The notes below the pieces were generated by a model. That model had not been told where the DNA came from. It worked only from the letters and a program-made list of their open reading frames with translations, and did no database searches. 64,000 nucleotides of DNA, from positions 2,294,001 to 2,358,000 of the forward strand of contig NZ_CP019650.1 of the NCBI RefSeq assembly GCF_001999945.1, given 5' to 3'. The position numbers and the translations under genes are program-made. The DNA comes from Microbulbifer agarilyticus. GTDB taxonomy: Bacteria > Pseudomonadota > Gammaproteobacteria > Pseudomonadales > Cellvibrionaceae. This document shows positions 42,470-52,659 of this stretch, one piece after another (position 1 is the stretch's first letter; every line of letters begins with the position of its first letter).

Positions 42470-44659
42470 TTACTCTCCGCCTTGTGGATTCAAGCCGCGG
42501 CGAACCAGTAACGCGTCGGTAGTCGGCTCCTGGCCACGGAACTTCTTGTAAGATTCCATCGGCGGACGAGAGTTGCCCACCTCAAGAATATTCTTACGGT
42601 ACCAGTCGCCATTCTTACGGGTCAAACCGCCACGCTCTTTCACGTAAGCGAACGCATCTGCCGCCAGAATTTCACTCCACATGTAAGCGTAGTAACCCGC
42701 AGAGTAGCCGCCGCCGATGGAATGAGCGAAGTACGTAGACTTGTAGCGCGGTGGTACCGCAGGCAGGTCTACACCGTGCTTCTCAAGCGCCTTGGCTTCA
42801 AACTCCGCCACATCTTGCAGTTCAGAGTCGGCCGGCAGAGAGTGCCATTCCATATCCAACAGCGCTGCAGACATGTACTCCAGAGTATCGAAGCCCATAT
42901 TAAAGTTCTTCGCCTTCAATACCTTGGCCAACAGTTCGTCAGGAATCCGCTCACCAGTCTTGTAATGGAATGCGTAGTTTTCCAGAACTTCTGGCGTGCT
43001 CGCCCAGTCTTCTTCAAAAGTAGACGGGAACTCAACGAAGTCGCGAGATACGCTGGTACCGGCCAGAGTCGGGTAGCGCACGTCGGAGAACATGCCGTGA
43101 ATACCATGGCCCAGCTCGTGGAACATCGTAGTTACATGGTCAAAGCTCACCAGTGTCGGCTCACCTTCCGGGCCCTTAGGGATATTCATCACGTTGACCA
43201 CAACCGGCTTCTGCTCAAGCAGGCCAGACTGACCAACAAATGCACTCATCCAAGCACCGCCACGCTTACCTTCACGTGCGAAGTAGTCGGCATAGAAAAT
43301 TGCCAGGCTCTTGCCATCGTGATCAAACAGTTCGAACGCCTGTACATCCGGATGGTATACAGGAAGATCCGGACGAGCTTCAAAACGAATGCCATACAGA
43401 CGGTTCATGGTGTAGAACAGGCCATCGTGCAGCACACGATTGAATTCAAAGTACTCACGCACTTCGTTTTCGTTCAGGTCGTATTTCGCCTGACGTACTT
43501 TTTCCGCGTAGTAGGCCCAGTCCCAAGGCTGCACGTCAAAGTCGCCGCCTTCTTTTTCGATCATCGTCTGGATCGCGGCTTGCTCAACCTTGGTATTGCT
43601 CACTACTGACGGCACCATGGAGTTCAGCATGTTCATCACGCTTTCAGGCTTTTCCGCCATGGTGTTTACCAGCTGATACTCGGCCCAGTTGTCGTAACCC
43701 AGCAAACCAGCTTTCTGCGCACGGATCTGCACCAGTCGCTGCACGATCGGTTGGTTATCCAGCTCACCTGAAGTACCACGGTTTGCAGAAGCTTCCCAAA
43801 TACGCTGACGCAGCTCGCGGTTTTTCAGTGAAGTCAGCACCGGCTGACGAGTGGTATTGGTAATGCTGATCAGATACTTGTCTTCGTGACCGGCCGCTTT
43901 GGCTGCTGCGGCAGCGGACTTGATCTGCGCATCAGAGAGACCTTCCAGTTCAGCCTTATCGTCGACCACAACAGCGATCGCCTTACTGAGCTTCAGCAGG
44001 TTCTGGCTGAACTGGGTAGTGAGCGTGGAGTGCTCTTCGTTCAGCGCGCGCAGCGTGTCTTTCTGCTCCGCAGTTAGCTTGGCCCCGGCCTTAACAAAGT
44101 TATCGTAATAAACTTCCAGCAGGCGCTCGGACTCTGGATCCATCTCCAGTGCTACGCGCTGGTTATACAGGGATTCCACACGGGCAAACAGGTCCGCATT
44201 CAGATAAATACTGTCGGAGTGGGCCGCAAGACGCGGGGCCATTTTACTCTGCAGTGCGCGACGAGCTTCATTGCTGTCGGTGCCAGTCAAGTTAAAGAAC
44301 ACGCGGGAGACTCGAGTCAGCAGAGCGCCTGCCTCTTCCATCGCCACAATAGTGTTGTTGAAGGTTACCGGCTCGGAGTTTGTCGTGATCGCTTCAATTT
44401 CCTGCAGGTGCTCAGCCATACCCTGCTCAAATGCAGGTTCAAAGTGTTCGTCTTTGATGCGGCTAAAATCCGGAGCCTGGTATTGCAGCTCACTTGCAGT
44501 CAGCAACGGGTTGTCTTGTGTTGCCTCAGCAGTCACGTCGCTCGCCGCCTGTATCTTTTCTACTTCCGGCGCCGGTGCCGAATTGGAAGAATCGTTCTTG
44601 GGCGATTCAGAACAGGCTGCAATGGCCACAATGGCTACAGCTAGAAGAGATTTACGCAT
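42470..44659 (-). CDS. M3 family zinc peptidase lipoprotein (second copy)
   Basis: A 729-residue peptidase with a lipoprotein signal (MRKSLLAVAIVAIAACS), a Ser/Asn/Pro linker and the M3 catalytic motif FHELGHGIHGMF near residue 513. It resembles the copy at 4.7-6.9 kb in layout and length but differs in sequence throughout; the two share sites such as the NPLLT/LSEW-type start and the YYAEKVRKAKYDL/YYAEKVRQAKYDL block. Members cut short peptides, here presumably in the periplasm. The convergent terminator limits its transcript. Confidence 0.92.
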   Translation of the reverse strand: MRKSLLAVAIVAIAACSESPKNDSSNSAPAPEVEKIQAASDVTAEATQDNPLLTASELQYQAPDFSRIKDEHFEPAFEQGMAEHLQEIEAITTNSEPVTFNNTIVAMEEAGALLTRVSRVFFNLTGTDSNEARRALQSKMAPRLAAHSDSIYLNADLFARVESLYNQRVALEMDPESERLLEVYYDNFVKAGAKLTAEQKDTLRALNEEHSTLTTQFSQNLLKLSKAIAVVVDDKAELEGLSDAQIKSAAAAAKAAGHEDKYLISITNTTRQPVLTSLKNRELRQRIWEASANRGTSGELDNQPIVQRLVQIRAQKAGLLGYDNWAEYQLVNTMAEKPESVMNMLNSMVPSVVSNTKVEQAAIQTMIEKEGGDFDVQPWDWAYYAEKVRQAKYDLNENEVREYFEFNRVLHDGLFYTMNRLYGIRFEARPDLPVYHPDVQAFELFDHDGKSLAIFYADYFAREGKRGGAWMSAFVGQSGLLEQKPVVVNVMNIPKGPEGEPTLVSFDHVTTMFHELGHGIHGMFSDVRYPTLAGTSVSRDFVEFPSTFEEDWASTPEVLENYAFHYKTGERIPDELLAKVLKAKNFNMGFDTLEYMSAALLDMEWHSLPADSELQDVAEFEAKALEKHGVDLPAVPPRYKSTYFAHSIGGGYSAGYYAYMWSEILAADAFAYVKERGGLTRKNGDWYRKNILEVGNSRPPMESYKKFRGQEPTTDALLVRRGLNPQGGE

Positions 44660-45093
44660 GTCATTCTCCGATATACGTCAAAACGAGTATGAAAACCTAA
44701 AAACTCGAAATCGGGGCCAAGCAGAACTGCTGGTACAGTCGTTTAATGTTTTCTTCGTAGGCCTCACAGACCCTAATTATCTGTTTTTGTTCAGATTTTT
44801 ACAAAAATCAGGAGAGTGGAGTCTGGCATTCTTGACCGGTCGGCAATAGGCCTATTGTGGTCGCTACAACCCGGAAAGTATTCACTTGGCCTCACCGCTT
44901 CACCGACCACAGCAGTGTCAATTACCGCTACAGCCACAGACAGGCACGACGTTTTAATGTGCCGCTGTATTCTGTATCATCGCCTCCCTTCGATTCCGTG
45001 ACCGACCAGCCGCGGTTCGAAAGCACCTTAAAAATCTGGACACTTTTTGGCCATCAATCGGCCCCAGATAGCCTCCGAGATACAGGTTACAGA
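44660..45093. other. 434-bp intergenic region upstream of two divergent genes
   Basis: It carries the promoters of the second M3 peptidase and of the NTF2-like gene. The AT-rich left part contains a 16-base palindrome, GATTTTT, two bases, AAAAATC (44794-44809), that could be an operator. Open frames here lack family character. A GGTTCGAAAGC at 45013 resembles a tRNA T-loop but has no partner stems. Confidence 0.5.
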
Positions 45094-45459
45094 ATGAACG
45101 ATAACGAAATCCTGGCGCTGTTTAATGAATGGAACAATGCGCTGCAGACTGGAAACCCGAAAAATGTCGCTGCGCTGTATGAGAGCAATGGCATCCTGCT
45201 ACCGACCGTGTCGAACAAGGTTCGTCACAATCACGCAGAAATCGAAGACTACTTCGTGCACTTCCTGGCCAAAGGTCCTCAGGGAAAAATCGACGAAGCG
45301 AATATCCGCACTTTTGGTGAGCTCGCCATCAACTCCGGCGTATACACCTTCAGCTTCGCGGACGGCGCGGTTGTGCAGGCCCGGTACACCTTTATGTACC
45401 GCTGGAATGGTCAGCGCTGGCTGATTGTGGAGCACCACTCCTCCGCAATGCCCGAGTAA
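45094..45459 (+). CDS. NTF2-like / SnoaL-type protein (DUF4440, CaMKII association domain type)
   Basis: A 121-residue single-domain protein of the NTF2 fold: FNEWNNALQTGNPKNVAALY, a tryptophan-bounded sheet (VQARYTFMYRWNGQRWLIVEHHSSAM). The H-H-S-S-x-M-P end is typical of the CaMKII association-domain group found in bacteria. Such proteins bind small ligands or act as cofactor-free enzymes; no function is known here. The ATG at 45094 sits near the normal domain start; a longer upstream frame is not family-like. Confidence 0.78.
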   Translation: MNDNEILALFNEWNNALQTGNPKNVAALYESNGILLPTVSNKVRHNHAEIEDYFVHFLAKGPQGKIDEANIRTFGELAINSGVYTFSFADGAVVQARYTFMYRWNGQRWLIVEHHSSAMPE

Positions 45460-45501
45460 ATTCCGAATTCGCGGAGTGTGCTTCATCACCCGCCTCCCGA
45501 A

Positions 45502-45556
45502 AAAAAATAAGCCCGCACTTTGCCAACAATGAATGTTGCGCGACAAAGTGCGGGCT
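45502..45556 (-). terminator. terminator of the sdaA-gcv operon
   Basis: Arms AGCCCGCACTTTG and CAAAGTGCGGGCT pair across a 21-base loop. On the minus strand the stem is followed by TATTTTTTTTC, so it ends the gcvP transcript. Confidence 0.85.
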
Positions 45557-45578
45557 CATTGCTTTACAGGGAACCTAT

Positions 45579-48464
45579 TTAGCTCTCCATGTAGTCTTCA
45601 ATCGACGGGCAGGAACAGATCAGATTCTTGTCTCCATAGACGTTATCGACTCGTCCCACTGGCGGCCAGTATTTTTCCCGGCGCAAACGCTCCAGCGGGT
45701 ACACCGCTTCGGCTCGACTGTAGGCATGGCTCCAGCTTTCCTCAACCAATACTTCCGCGGTATGCGGTGCATTGACCAGGGGATTGCTTTCCAACGGCCA
45801 CTCGCCCGCCTCCACCTTGGCAATTTCCGCCCGGATCTGAATCATTGCGTCACAGAAGCGGTCCAGCTCCTGCAGCGACTCACTTTCCGTAGGCTCGATC
45901 ATCAGCGTGCCGGCAACCGGGAACGACATGGTGGGAGCGTGGAAACCGTAGTCCACCAGGCGTTTGGCCACGTCCTCGCCAGAAATACCACTGGACTCCT
46001 TCAGCGGGCGCAGGTCCACAATACATTCATGGGCCACACGACCATTATTACCGCGATACAGAATCGGGTAGCGGCCTTCCAGACGATGGGCAATATAGTT
46101 GGCGTTGAGAATTGCCAGCTCGGTTGCTGAACGCAGCCCTTCCCGTCCCATCATGCGGATGTACATCCAGGTGATGGGCAGAATACTCGCCGAGCCCACG
46201 CTCGCTGCGGATACCGGCACTCCGGCACGGCCAGCCGCACCGCTGCCGCCGGCAATTGAACCCGGCAGGAATTCCGCCAGATGTTCGCGCACCGCTACCG
46301 GGCCTACGCCGGGGCCACCCCCACCGTGGGGAATACAGAAGGTTTTATGCAGGTTGAGGTGCGATACATCGCCGCCAAATTTTCCGGGCTTGCATAAGCC
46401 CACCATGGCATTGAGATTGGCACCGTCGATATACACCTGACCGCCGTGGGTATGCACAATTTCGGCAATGTCATTGATGCCCTCTTCAAACACGCCATGT
46501 GTCGAAGGGTAAGTCACCATGATTGCCGCGAGGCGTTGGCTGTGCTCTTCGGCGCGTGCACGCAGGTCTTCCAGACAAACGTTGCCGTTGTCATCGCACT
46601 TCACCACGACCACGCGCATGCTACACATCTGCGCGGATGCCGGGTTGGTGCCGTGGGCGGAGCTCGGGATCAAACAGATGTTCCGCTCCTCTTCTCCACG
46701 GCTGGCATGGTAGGCACGAATGGCCAACAGGCCTGCGTACTCCCCCTGGGAGCCGGCATTGGGCTGCAGGGAGATAGCATCGTAACCTGTGATCTCACAC
46801 AACATGGCTTCGAGGGATTCCACCAACTGCAAATAACCAGTGACCTGCTCTGCCGGTACTAACGGATGCACGTTGGCAAATTCGGGCCAGGTCACCGGGA
46901 TCATCTCTGCGGTGGCATTCAACTTCATGGTGCAGGAACCCAGCGGGATCATGGAGCGGTCTAGCGCAATGTCCTTGTCTGCAAGCTTGCGCAGGTAGCG
47001 CAGCATTTCGGTCTCAGAGTGGTAGCGGTTGAACACTTCCTGAGTCAACGGCTTGTCACCGCGCAGCAGCTCGCCCGGCAACACCGGCGCGACATCAGAT
47101 TCCAGCGCGTCGAAATCCAGAGCTTCTTCGCCCGCAAATAGTGACCAGATTGCTTCTACGTCTTCGCGGGTAGAAGTTTCATCCAGCGTCACGCCGACAT
47201 GAGAGTCATCGACCACACGTATGTTAAACCCACCCTCACGGGCCTTTTGGTGCAGCGCCTGTGCTTTGCCATCGACCGCAAGTGTCAAGGTATCGAACCA
47301 AGCTGTATTTGCGATGGACACGCCGAGCTTGCCCAGACCCAGCGCGGCGACACTGGTCAGGTGATGTACCCGATTGGCGATATTTTTTAGTCCCGCCGGA
47401 CCGTGGTACACCGCATACATGGACGCCATGACCGCCAGCAGCACCTGCGCAGTACAGATGTTGGAGGTAGCTTTCTCACGGCGGATATGCTGCTCACGAG
47501 TTTGCAGGGCGAGACGGAATGCGGAATTACCATTGCTGTCGATAGACTGGCCCACAAGGCGACCGGGCAGTGAGCGCTTGTAAGCCTGGCGGGTTGCCAT
47601 ATATGCGGCATGTGGGCCACCAAAGCCCATGGGGACACCGAAACGCTGGGTAGAGCCTACGGCTACATCCGCGCCCAGCGCACCGGGTGCGGTCAGCATT
47701 AGCAGGCTCAGGATGTCTGCAGCCATTACCACCAGGCCGCGCTGGCCATGCACCGCATCGATCAACGCGCGGTGATCCTGCACCGCACCACTGGTACCCG
47801 GGTATTGCAGCAGCGCGCCAAATACCTCGAGCTCCCCTAAACCTTCGCTCGCATCGCCCATTACCAGCTCGATACCCAGCGGTTCGGCGCGGGTGCGCAG
47901 CACTTCGATGGTCTGCGGCAAACAATCGGTATCAACAAAAAATACGTTCGACTTGGACTTGCTCATGCGCTGACATAGCGTCATGGCCTCTGCAGCAGCG
48001 GTGGCTTCATCCAGCATGGAAGCGTTGGCCAGGTCCATCCCCGTCAGCTCACTGACCATGGTCTGGAAATTAAATAGCGCTTCGAGACGGCCCTGGGAAA
48101 TCTCCGGCTGGTAAGGGGTATAGGCGGTATACCAGGCAGGGTTTTCCAGAATATTGCGCAGAATCACATTCGGCGTGCGGGTACCGAAATAGCCCTGGCC
48201 AATAAAAGACTTCAGGGGTTTATTCTGCTCCGCCAGTGCGCGGATTTCTGCCAGTGCTTCGTGCTCACGAATCCCATCTGCAATGGAGAGTGATTCCGCT
48301 TCACGGATATGCGCGGGTACTACCTCACTGATAAAGGCGTCCAAGCTCGAGTGGCCAAGCGCGGCGAGCATGGCACTGGTGTCCGGTGCAGCGGGACCGA
48401 TATGTCGGCGGGAGAACTCCGCGTGGTCTTCCAGCGCGGCCAGGGTATTTTTTGCCTTAAGCAT
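45579..48464 (-). CDS. gcvP: glycine dehydrogenase (glycine cleavage P protein)
   Basis: A 961-residue PLP enzyme, full length for the single-chain P protein, that decarboxylates glycine and passes the aminomethyl group to lipoyl-GcvH. The N-terminal half ([28 protein letters not shown]) and the active C-terminal half ([35 protein letters not shown]) are both present. The PLP lysine is in [16 protein letters not shown] near residue 702. It is the last gene of the minus-strand operon sdaA-gcvT-gcvH-gcvP. Confidence 0.97.
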   Translation of the reverse strand: MLKAKNTLAALEDHAEFSRRHIGPAAPDTSAMLAALGHSSLDAFISEVVPAHIREAESLSIADGIREHEALAEIRALAEQNKPLKSFIGQGYFGTRTPNVILRNILENPAWYTAYTPYQPEISQGRLEALFNFQTMVSELTGMDLANASMLDEATAAAEAMTLCQRMSKSKSNVFFVDTDCLPQTIEVLRTRAEPLGIELVMGDASEGLGELEVFGALLQYPGTSGAVQDHRALIDAVHGQRGLVVMAADILSLLMLTAPGALGADVAVGSTQRFGVPMGFGGPHAAYMATRQAYKRSLPGRLVGQSIDSNGNSAFRLALQTREQHIRREKATSNICTAQVLLAVMASMYAVYHGPAGLKNIANRVHHLTSVAALGLGKLGVSIANTAWFDTLTLAVDGKAQALHQKAREGGFNIRVVDDSHVGVTLDETSTREDVEAIWSLFAGEEALDFDALESDVAPVLPGELLRGDKPLTQEVFNRYHSETEMLRYLRKLADKDIALDRSMIPLGSCTMKLNATAEMIPVTWPEFANVHPLVPAEQVTGYLQLVESLEAMLCEITGYDAISLQPNAGSQGEYAGLLAIRAYHASRGEEERNICLIPSSAHGTNPASAQMCSMRVVVVKCDDNGNVCLEDLRARAEEHSQRLAAIMVTYPSTHGVFEEGINDIAEIVHTHGGQVYIDGANLNAMVGLCKPGKFGGDVSHLNLHKTFCIPHGGGGPGVGPVAVREHLAEFLPGSIAGGSGAAGRAGVPVSAASVGSASILPITWMYIRMMGREGLRSATELAILNANYIAHRLEGRYPILYRGNNGRVAHECIVDLRPLKESSGISGEDVAKRLVDYGFHAPTMSFPVAGTLMIEPTESESLQELDRFCDAMIQIRAEIAKVEAGEWPLESNPLVNAPHTAEVLVEESWSHAYSRAEAVYPLERLRREKYWPPVGRVDNVYGDKNLICSCPSIEDYMES

Positions 48465-48499
48465 GTGCGTTTTTTGCTCCTGTTCTTTTCTTGCTGCGC

Positions 48500-48871
48500 T
48501 CAGCCTTCAGCCTGCTCGGCGTATTCTTCGGCGCTCATCAGAGTATCGAGCGCACCGGCCTCTTCGAGGCGAACACGGAAAAACCAACCTTCCCCTTCCG
48601 GGTCTTCGTTAACCAACTCAGGGGTTTCTTCTATTGCACTATTGACCTCAACCACCGTCGCGGCGAACGGCAGTGAAATATCGCCAGCGGCTTTCACCGA
48701 CTCAATCACCGCCGCCTCTTCATCAGCTTCCAGCCCACGCTCTGCCTCGGGCAGTTCCACGAACACCACATCCCCCAACTGCGACTGCGCAAAATCGGTA
48801 ATACCGACGGTGACCAAGTCTCCCTCTGCGCGAAACCACTCGTGGGATTTTGTGTACTTCACATTGCTCAT
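48500..48871 (-). CDS. gcvH: glycine cleavage H protein
   Basis: A 123-residue lipoyl carrier. The lipoylated lysine is Lys60 in [13 protein letters not shown], with the surrounding ES-x-K-A motif. The [20 protein letters not shown]-terminal block is typical. It shuttles the aminomethyl group between GcvP, GcvT and the dihydrolipoamide dehydrogenase, which is encoded elsewhere. Confidence 0.97.
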   Translation of the reverse strand: MSNVKYTKSHEWFRAEGDLVTVGITDFAQSQLGDVVFVELPEAERGLEADEEAAVIESVKAAGDISLPFAATVVEVNSAIEETPELVNEDPEGEGWFFRVRLEEAGALDTLMSAEEYAEQAEG

Positions 48872-48950
48872 GTTGCTTTTCCTTCTATGACACAGCGTCG
48901 CCCGCTGGTGAACCTATCGTGTTATTTAAAACCTTGCGTGATGTGGCCAA

Positions 48951-50078
48951 TCAGCCGCGGTAATAGCGCTGGGGTACAAACGGCGTTTTCGCCACGGTAA
49001 TGGCAACCTGCTTGCCGCGTACCAGTGCATACAAATCCGTACCCACTTTTTCGTAACCGCGGTCGAGATAAGCCATACCGATGGACGCACCCAGAGTCGG
49101 GCCGAAACCACCGCTGGTTACCTTGCCGACAATGTTGCCTGCCTCGTCGATGACATCTGCGCCTGCACGTACCGGCACTTTGCCGACAACGGTAAAGCCA
49201 ACGCGCTTGCGAGAAACACCCTCTTCCATCTGGGAAAAAACAGTCTCTGCCCCCAAGAAGCCACCGGTCTTGTCGCCGCCGGCATGGCGAGAGCGTGCGA
49301 TACTCCACTGCAGCCCGGCTTCGATCGGAGAGGTCGTGCGATCCATATCATTGCCATACAGGCACAGGCCGGCTTCCAGGCGCAAAGTGTCGCGCGCACC
49401 GAGACCGATCATGGCGGTGCGCGGGTCTTTCAGCAGTTCGCGGGTAACCGCCTCCACGGCCGTGTCGGCAACAGAAATTTCGAATCCATCTTCGCCGGTG
49501 TAACCGGAACGGGTGATGTAGCAATCGTGATCAAATAGCTTGGTATGCACACCGTGCATAAATGTTAACGCGCGTGTATCCGGGGCCAATTCGCCAATCA
49601 ACTCGCCAGCCTTCGGGCCCTGAACTGCCAGCAGTGCACGCTGGCCCAAGACACGGATATCACAACCGCGCAGGTGGTTTTGCAGATGCTCCAGGTCCCC
49701 AGCGGATGTTGCCGCGTTCACCACCAGGAAAAACTCGTTTTCAGACCAGCGGGTAACGATCAAATCATCGAGAATACCGCCGCTTTCGGTGGTCAACACG
49801 CTATAGCACTGCTGGTTAATTCCCAGACCCGCCACATCAATAGGAAGTAATGCTTCCAGGGCCTCCGCAACACCTTCGCCACTGACCAGCATCTGCCCCA
49901 TATGGGAGACATCGAAAATACCGATGGCTTCGCGAGTGTGTTGATGTTCGCGCACAATACCGGCGGCGTACTGCACCGGCATGGCATAACCCGCAAACGG
50001 CACCATTTTTCCGCCGAGTTCAACGTGTAAATCGTAAAGTGGGGTTTTCAGTGAGTCCTTGAGAGCGTTCTGGGCCAT
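48951..50078 (-). CDS. gcvT: aminomethyltransferase (glycine cleavage T protein)
   Basis: A 375-residue tetrahydrofolate-dependent T protein. It starts LKTPLYDLHVELGGKMVPFAGYAMP and carries the REHQHTREAIGIFDVSHMGQ block with the folate-site residues, RSGYTGEDGFEIS, and RLEAGLCLYGNDM. It releases ammonia from the aminomethyl-lipoyl intermediate and forms methylene-THF. It follows sdaA by 15 bases and gcvH starts 79 bases after it. Confidence 0.97.
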   Translation of the reverse strand: MAQNALKDSLKTPLYDLHVELGGKMVPFAGYAMPVQYAAGIVREHQHTREAIGIFDVSHMGQMLVSGEGVAEALEALLPIDVAGLGINQQCYSVLTTESGGILDDLIVTRWSENEFFLVVNAATSAGDLEHLQNHLRGCDIRVLGQRALLAVQGPKAGELIGELAPDTRALTFMHGVHTKLFDHDCYITRSGYTGEDGFEISVADTAVEAVTRELLKDPRTAMIGLGARDTLRLEAGLCLYGNDMDRTTSPIEAGLQWSIARSRHAGGDKTGGFLGAETVFSQMEEGVSRKRVGFTVVGKVPVRAGADVIDEAGNIVGKVTSGGFGPTLGASIGMAYLDRGYEKVGTDLYALVRGKQVAITVAKTPFVPQRYYRG

Positions 50079-50093
50079 GGTCGTCTTCCGTCG

Positions 50094-51497
50094 TTAACAT
50101 TCGATCACACTGACAGGCACATCGATCACATTGACCGCCAGCCCGCCTCGTGCGGTTTCTTTGTATTTGTCCTGCATATCGCGCCCGGTATCGCGCATGG
50201 TGCGAATCACCTTGTCGAGGGAAACCAGGTGCTGGCCGTCGCCACGCAATGCCATCCGCGCCGCGCTGATTGCCTTGATGGAGGCCATGGCGTTGCGCTC
50301 AATACACGGCACCTGTACCAAGCCACCTACCGGATCGCAGGTAAGCCCAAGGTTGTGCTCCATGGCGATTTCCGCGGCGTTCTCCACTTGCTCCGGAGTC
50401 CCCCCCAGCACTTCCGCCAGGCCCGCAGCCGCCATGGAGCAGGCAGAGCCAACCTCGCCCTGGCAGCCGACTTCGGCACCACTGATCGAGGCGTTTTTCT
50501 TAAACAGAATGCCCACCGCCGCTGCGGTGAGCAGGAAGCGTTCGACATCGCCGGCACTGGGCTGCTTGGAGAAGCGCATGTAATAGTGCAGCACTGCCGG
50601 CACGATACCGGCAGCACCGTTGGTCGGTGCGGTAACGATGCGCCCTCCCGCTGCGTTTTCTTCGTTCACAGCGAGGGCATACAGGGTTACCCAATCGAGC
50701 GCAGATAAGGGATCGGAAAGACACGCCTCGGGTCGGCTCAGCAATTGTTGGTTGAGTGCTCTCGCACGGCGCTTCACATCGAGCCCGCCCGGCAACACGC
50801 CTTCATTGCGAATACCGTTGGTGACACATTCCTGCATAACGGACCAGATCTGCTGCAGGCCAGCGGTGGTTTCCGCGTCGTCGCGCCAGGCAGACTCATT
50901 CGCACGCATGATTTCGCTAATTGAAAGGCCTTCGCGCTTGCAAAGCGCCAACAGCTCCTCCCCGCTAGAGAAATCAAACGGTACTTCCACCGTACTCTGC
51001 TCTAGGGACTGGTCTGCAGCCGCCTCAGCTTCGGTAACAACGAAACCACCGCCCACCGAGTAATAGGTTTCCTCCAGCAGCAACTTTCCGTCGTCTGCAA
51101 ATGCGGCAAAGCGCATGCCATTGGCGTGATGCGCCAATTCCTCTTCCCCATGCAGCTGCATATCGGCATCGCGGTCGAAGGGAATGGTCCGTTCCCCGGC
51201 CAGCATCAGCTGGCCCCGGGCTTCGATTTCCGCAACCCGCGTATCTACCAGCGCGGTATCGATGGTTTCTGGTTGTGCACCTTCCAGACCCAGCAGCACG
51301 GCCTTAGTCGTACCGTGGCCAACACCAGTTGCCCCCAGGGACCCAAACAACAGGGATTGCACCCGGCCGGTCTTGGCGAGCAGCCCCTGGGCGTTGAGCA
51401 GTTGCAGGAACTGTCCCGCAGCCTTCATTGGGCCTACGGTGTGCGAACTGGAGGGGCCGATACCAATCTTGAACAGATCAAAAACACTCAGTGACAT
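50094..51497 (-). CDS. sdaA: L-serine ammonia-lyase (iron-sulfur type)
   Basis: A 467-residue single-chain L-serine deaminase that converts serine to pyruvate and ammonia. It starts [24 protein letters not shown], the family start with the S-S-S-H-T-x-G-P motif. 4Fe-4S cysteines are visible in [14 protein letters not shown] and [19 protein letters not shown]. It leads the operon with gcvTHP, so glycine-derived serine can be drained to pyruvate. No glycine riboswitch is visible upstream; control through the divergent LysR gene is more likely. Confidence 0.96.
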   Translation of the reverse strand: MSLSVFDLFKIGIGPSSSHTVGPMKAAGQFLQLLNAQGLLAKTGRVQSLLFGSLGATGVGHGTTKAVLLGLEGAQPETIDTALVDTRVAEIEARGQLMLAGERTIPFDRDADMQLHGEEELAHHANGMRFAAFADDGKLLLEETYYSVGGGFVVTEAEAAADQSLEQSTVEVPFDFSSGEELLALCKREGLSISEIMRANESAWRDDAETTAGLQQIWSVMQECVTNGIRNEGVLPGGLDVKRRARALNQQLLSRPEACLSDPLSALDWVTLYALAVNEENAAGGRIVTAPTNGAAGIVPAVLHYYMRFSKQPSAGDVERFLLTAAAVGILFKKNASISGAEVGCQGEVGSACSMAAAGLAEVLGGTPEQVENAAEIAMEHNLGLTCDPVGGLVQVPCIERNAMASIKAISAARMALRGDGQHLVSLDKVIRTMRDTGRDMQDKYKETARGGLAVNVIDVPVSVIEC

Positions 51498-51659
51498 GGC
51501 GGTTTAACCTGCAGCTCCAAAGATGGTGAGAGTGAACGAGGTCCCCGAGGTATGTCCGAACGGTCATAGGGGCCCCGAATTAGCATTTATTGAGCGATGC
51601 TAGCCCGCCTGATAGACTTTTAAAAATTTATAGTTCTGATTCTTCTATAAGATTTTCTT

Positions 51660-52529
51660 ATGCAAACACCCCACAAGAATATCCCTATGGAGTGGCTGAG
51701 AACCCTGGTCACAGTGATCGATACCGGGGGGTTCAGTCAGGCTGGCGAACTACTCTCCCGGACCCAGCCGGCCATCAGCCGGCAGATCAAGGAGCTGGAA
51801 GAGCGCCTGGGAAGACAGCTGCTGCTGCGTTCCGGGCGCACGCTCAATGTCACCGAGAGCGGTTTGCGGGTCTATGACCAGGCCAAGAAAATTCTCGCCC
51901 TGAACGACGAGCTGCTTTTGGAGTTCTCCGGCAGTTCGGTTACCGGCAAGCTGCACCTGGGTATTCCCAGCGAGTTCGCATCGGTACTGCTGCCGCGCAT
52001 TATTGGCAGCTTCTCGCAGAATTACCCGGATGTGTCACTGGAGGTCACCAGCGACCTGAGCCGCAACCTGCTAGCCAAGGGAAAACGGGATCAGTTCGAC
52101 CTGATTTTGGCCCTGCAGGAAGACTCGCAAACCTCCGATCAAAATATCGTCCTGAAAGACGACCTGGTGTGGGTCGCGAGTCCCAAGTTCTCAGCACACC
52201 TGCTCAAACCCCTGCCCTTGGTGCTCGCACCGGAAGGCTGCATGTACCGCAAGCGGGCGGAGGCGGTCCTGCAATCGGCAGATATCCCGTGGCGCAATGT
52301 GTTTACTATTCCGGACCTCAATGGGATCCAGTCCGCTTTGGAGGCGGGCCTCGGCATTACCGCCCTCACCCGCAGCACGGTGCCCGAATCACTGCGGGTC
52401 CTGCGGCCCTCGAAGAACCTCCCCAAACTGGGCGAAATTGGTATCGGCCTGCATTTCAAAAGCCGCCGCCCCAGCCATGCCGCCGCGCGCCTCGCGGAGC
52501 ATTTGCAGAGTGGCTTGATGGCTAACTAG
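51660..52529 (+). CDS. LysR family transcriptional regulator
   Basis: A 289-residue regulator with the LysR winged helix (VDTGGFSQ-type IDTGGFSQAGELLSRTQPAISRQIKELE) and a substrate-binding domain of two lobes. It is divergent from sdaA with 162 bases between, the normal position for controlling that operon. E. coli GcvA, which regulates gcvTHP, is also LysR-type but shares only general family features here. A methionine nine codons in is an alternative start. Confidence 0.93.
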   Translation: MQTPHKNIPMEWLRTLVTVIDTGGFSQAGELLSRTQPAISRQIKELEERLGRQLLLRSGRTLNVTESGLRVYDQAKKILALNDELLLEFSGSSVTGKLHLGIPSEFASVLLPRIIGSFSQNYPDVSLEVTSDLSRNLLAKGKRDQFDLILALQEDSQTSDQNIVLKDDLVWVASPKFSAHLLKPLPLVLAPEGCMYRKRAEAVLQSADIPWRNVFTIPDLNGIQSALEAGLGITALTRSTVPESLRVLRPSKNLPKLGEIGIGLHFKSRRPSHAAARLAEHLQSGLMAN

Positions 52530-52659
52530 TGGCCAACTAAAGAAAGACGGCAATTAGGTCGCTATGGCCTGCCATGTTACGCTGGCATGACAGATGCACG
52601 TGCAGGTGGCTGGGACGCTGTCCGGTGTGAATAAACCAATAAAAATCCCGGACCCGAAT

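Noticed and set aside
42722..43609. Long open frame opposite the second M3 peptidase gene
   Set aside because: Same reason: no motifs, and the peptidase on the other strand is well supported.
45011..45029. GGTTCGAAAGC resembling a tRNA T-loop
   Set aside because: No acceptor, D or anticodon stem can be formed around it, so it is not a tRNA gene.
51498..51659. Possible glycine riboswitch upstream of the sdaA-gcv operon
   Set aside because: The conserved glycine aptamer core is not visible on the minus strand; the region looks like an ordinary divergent promoter.
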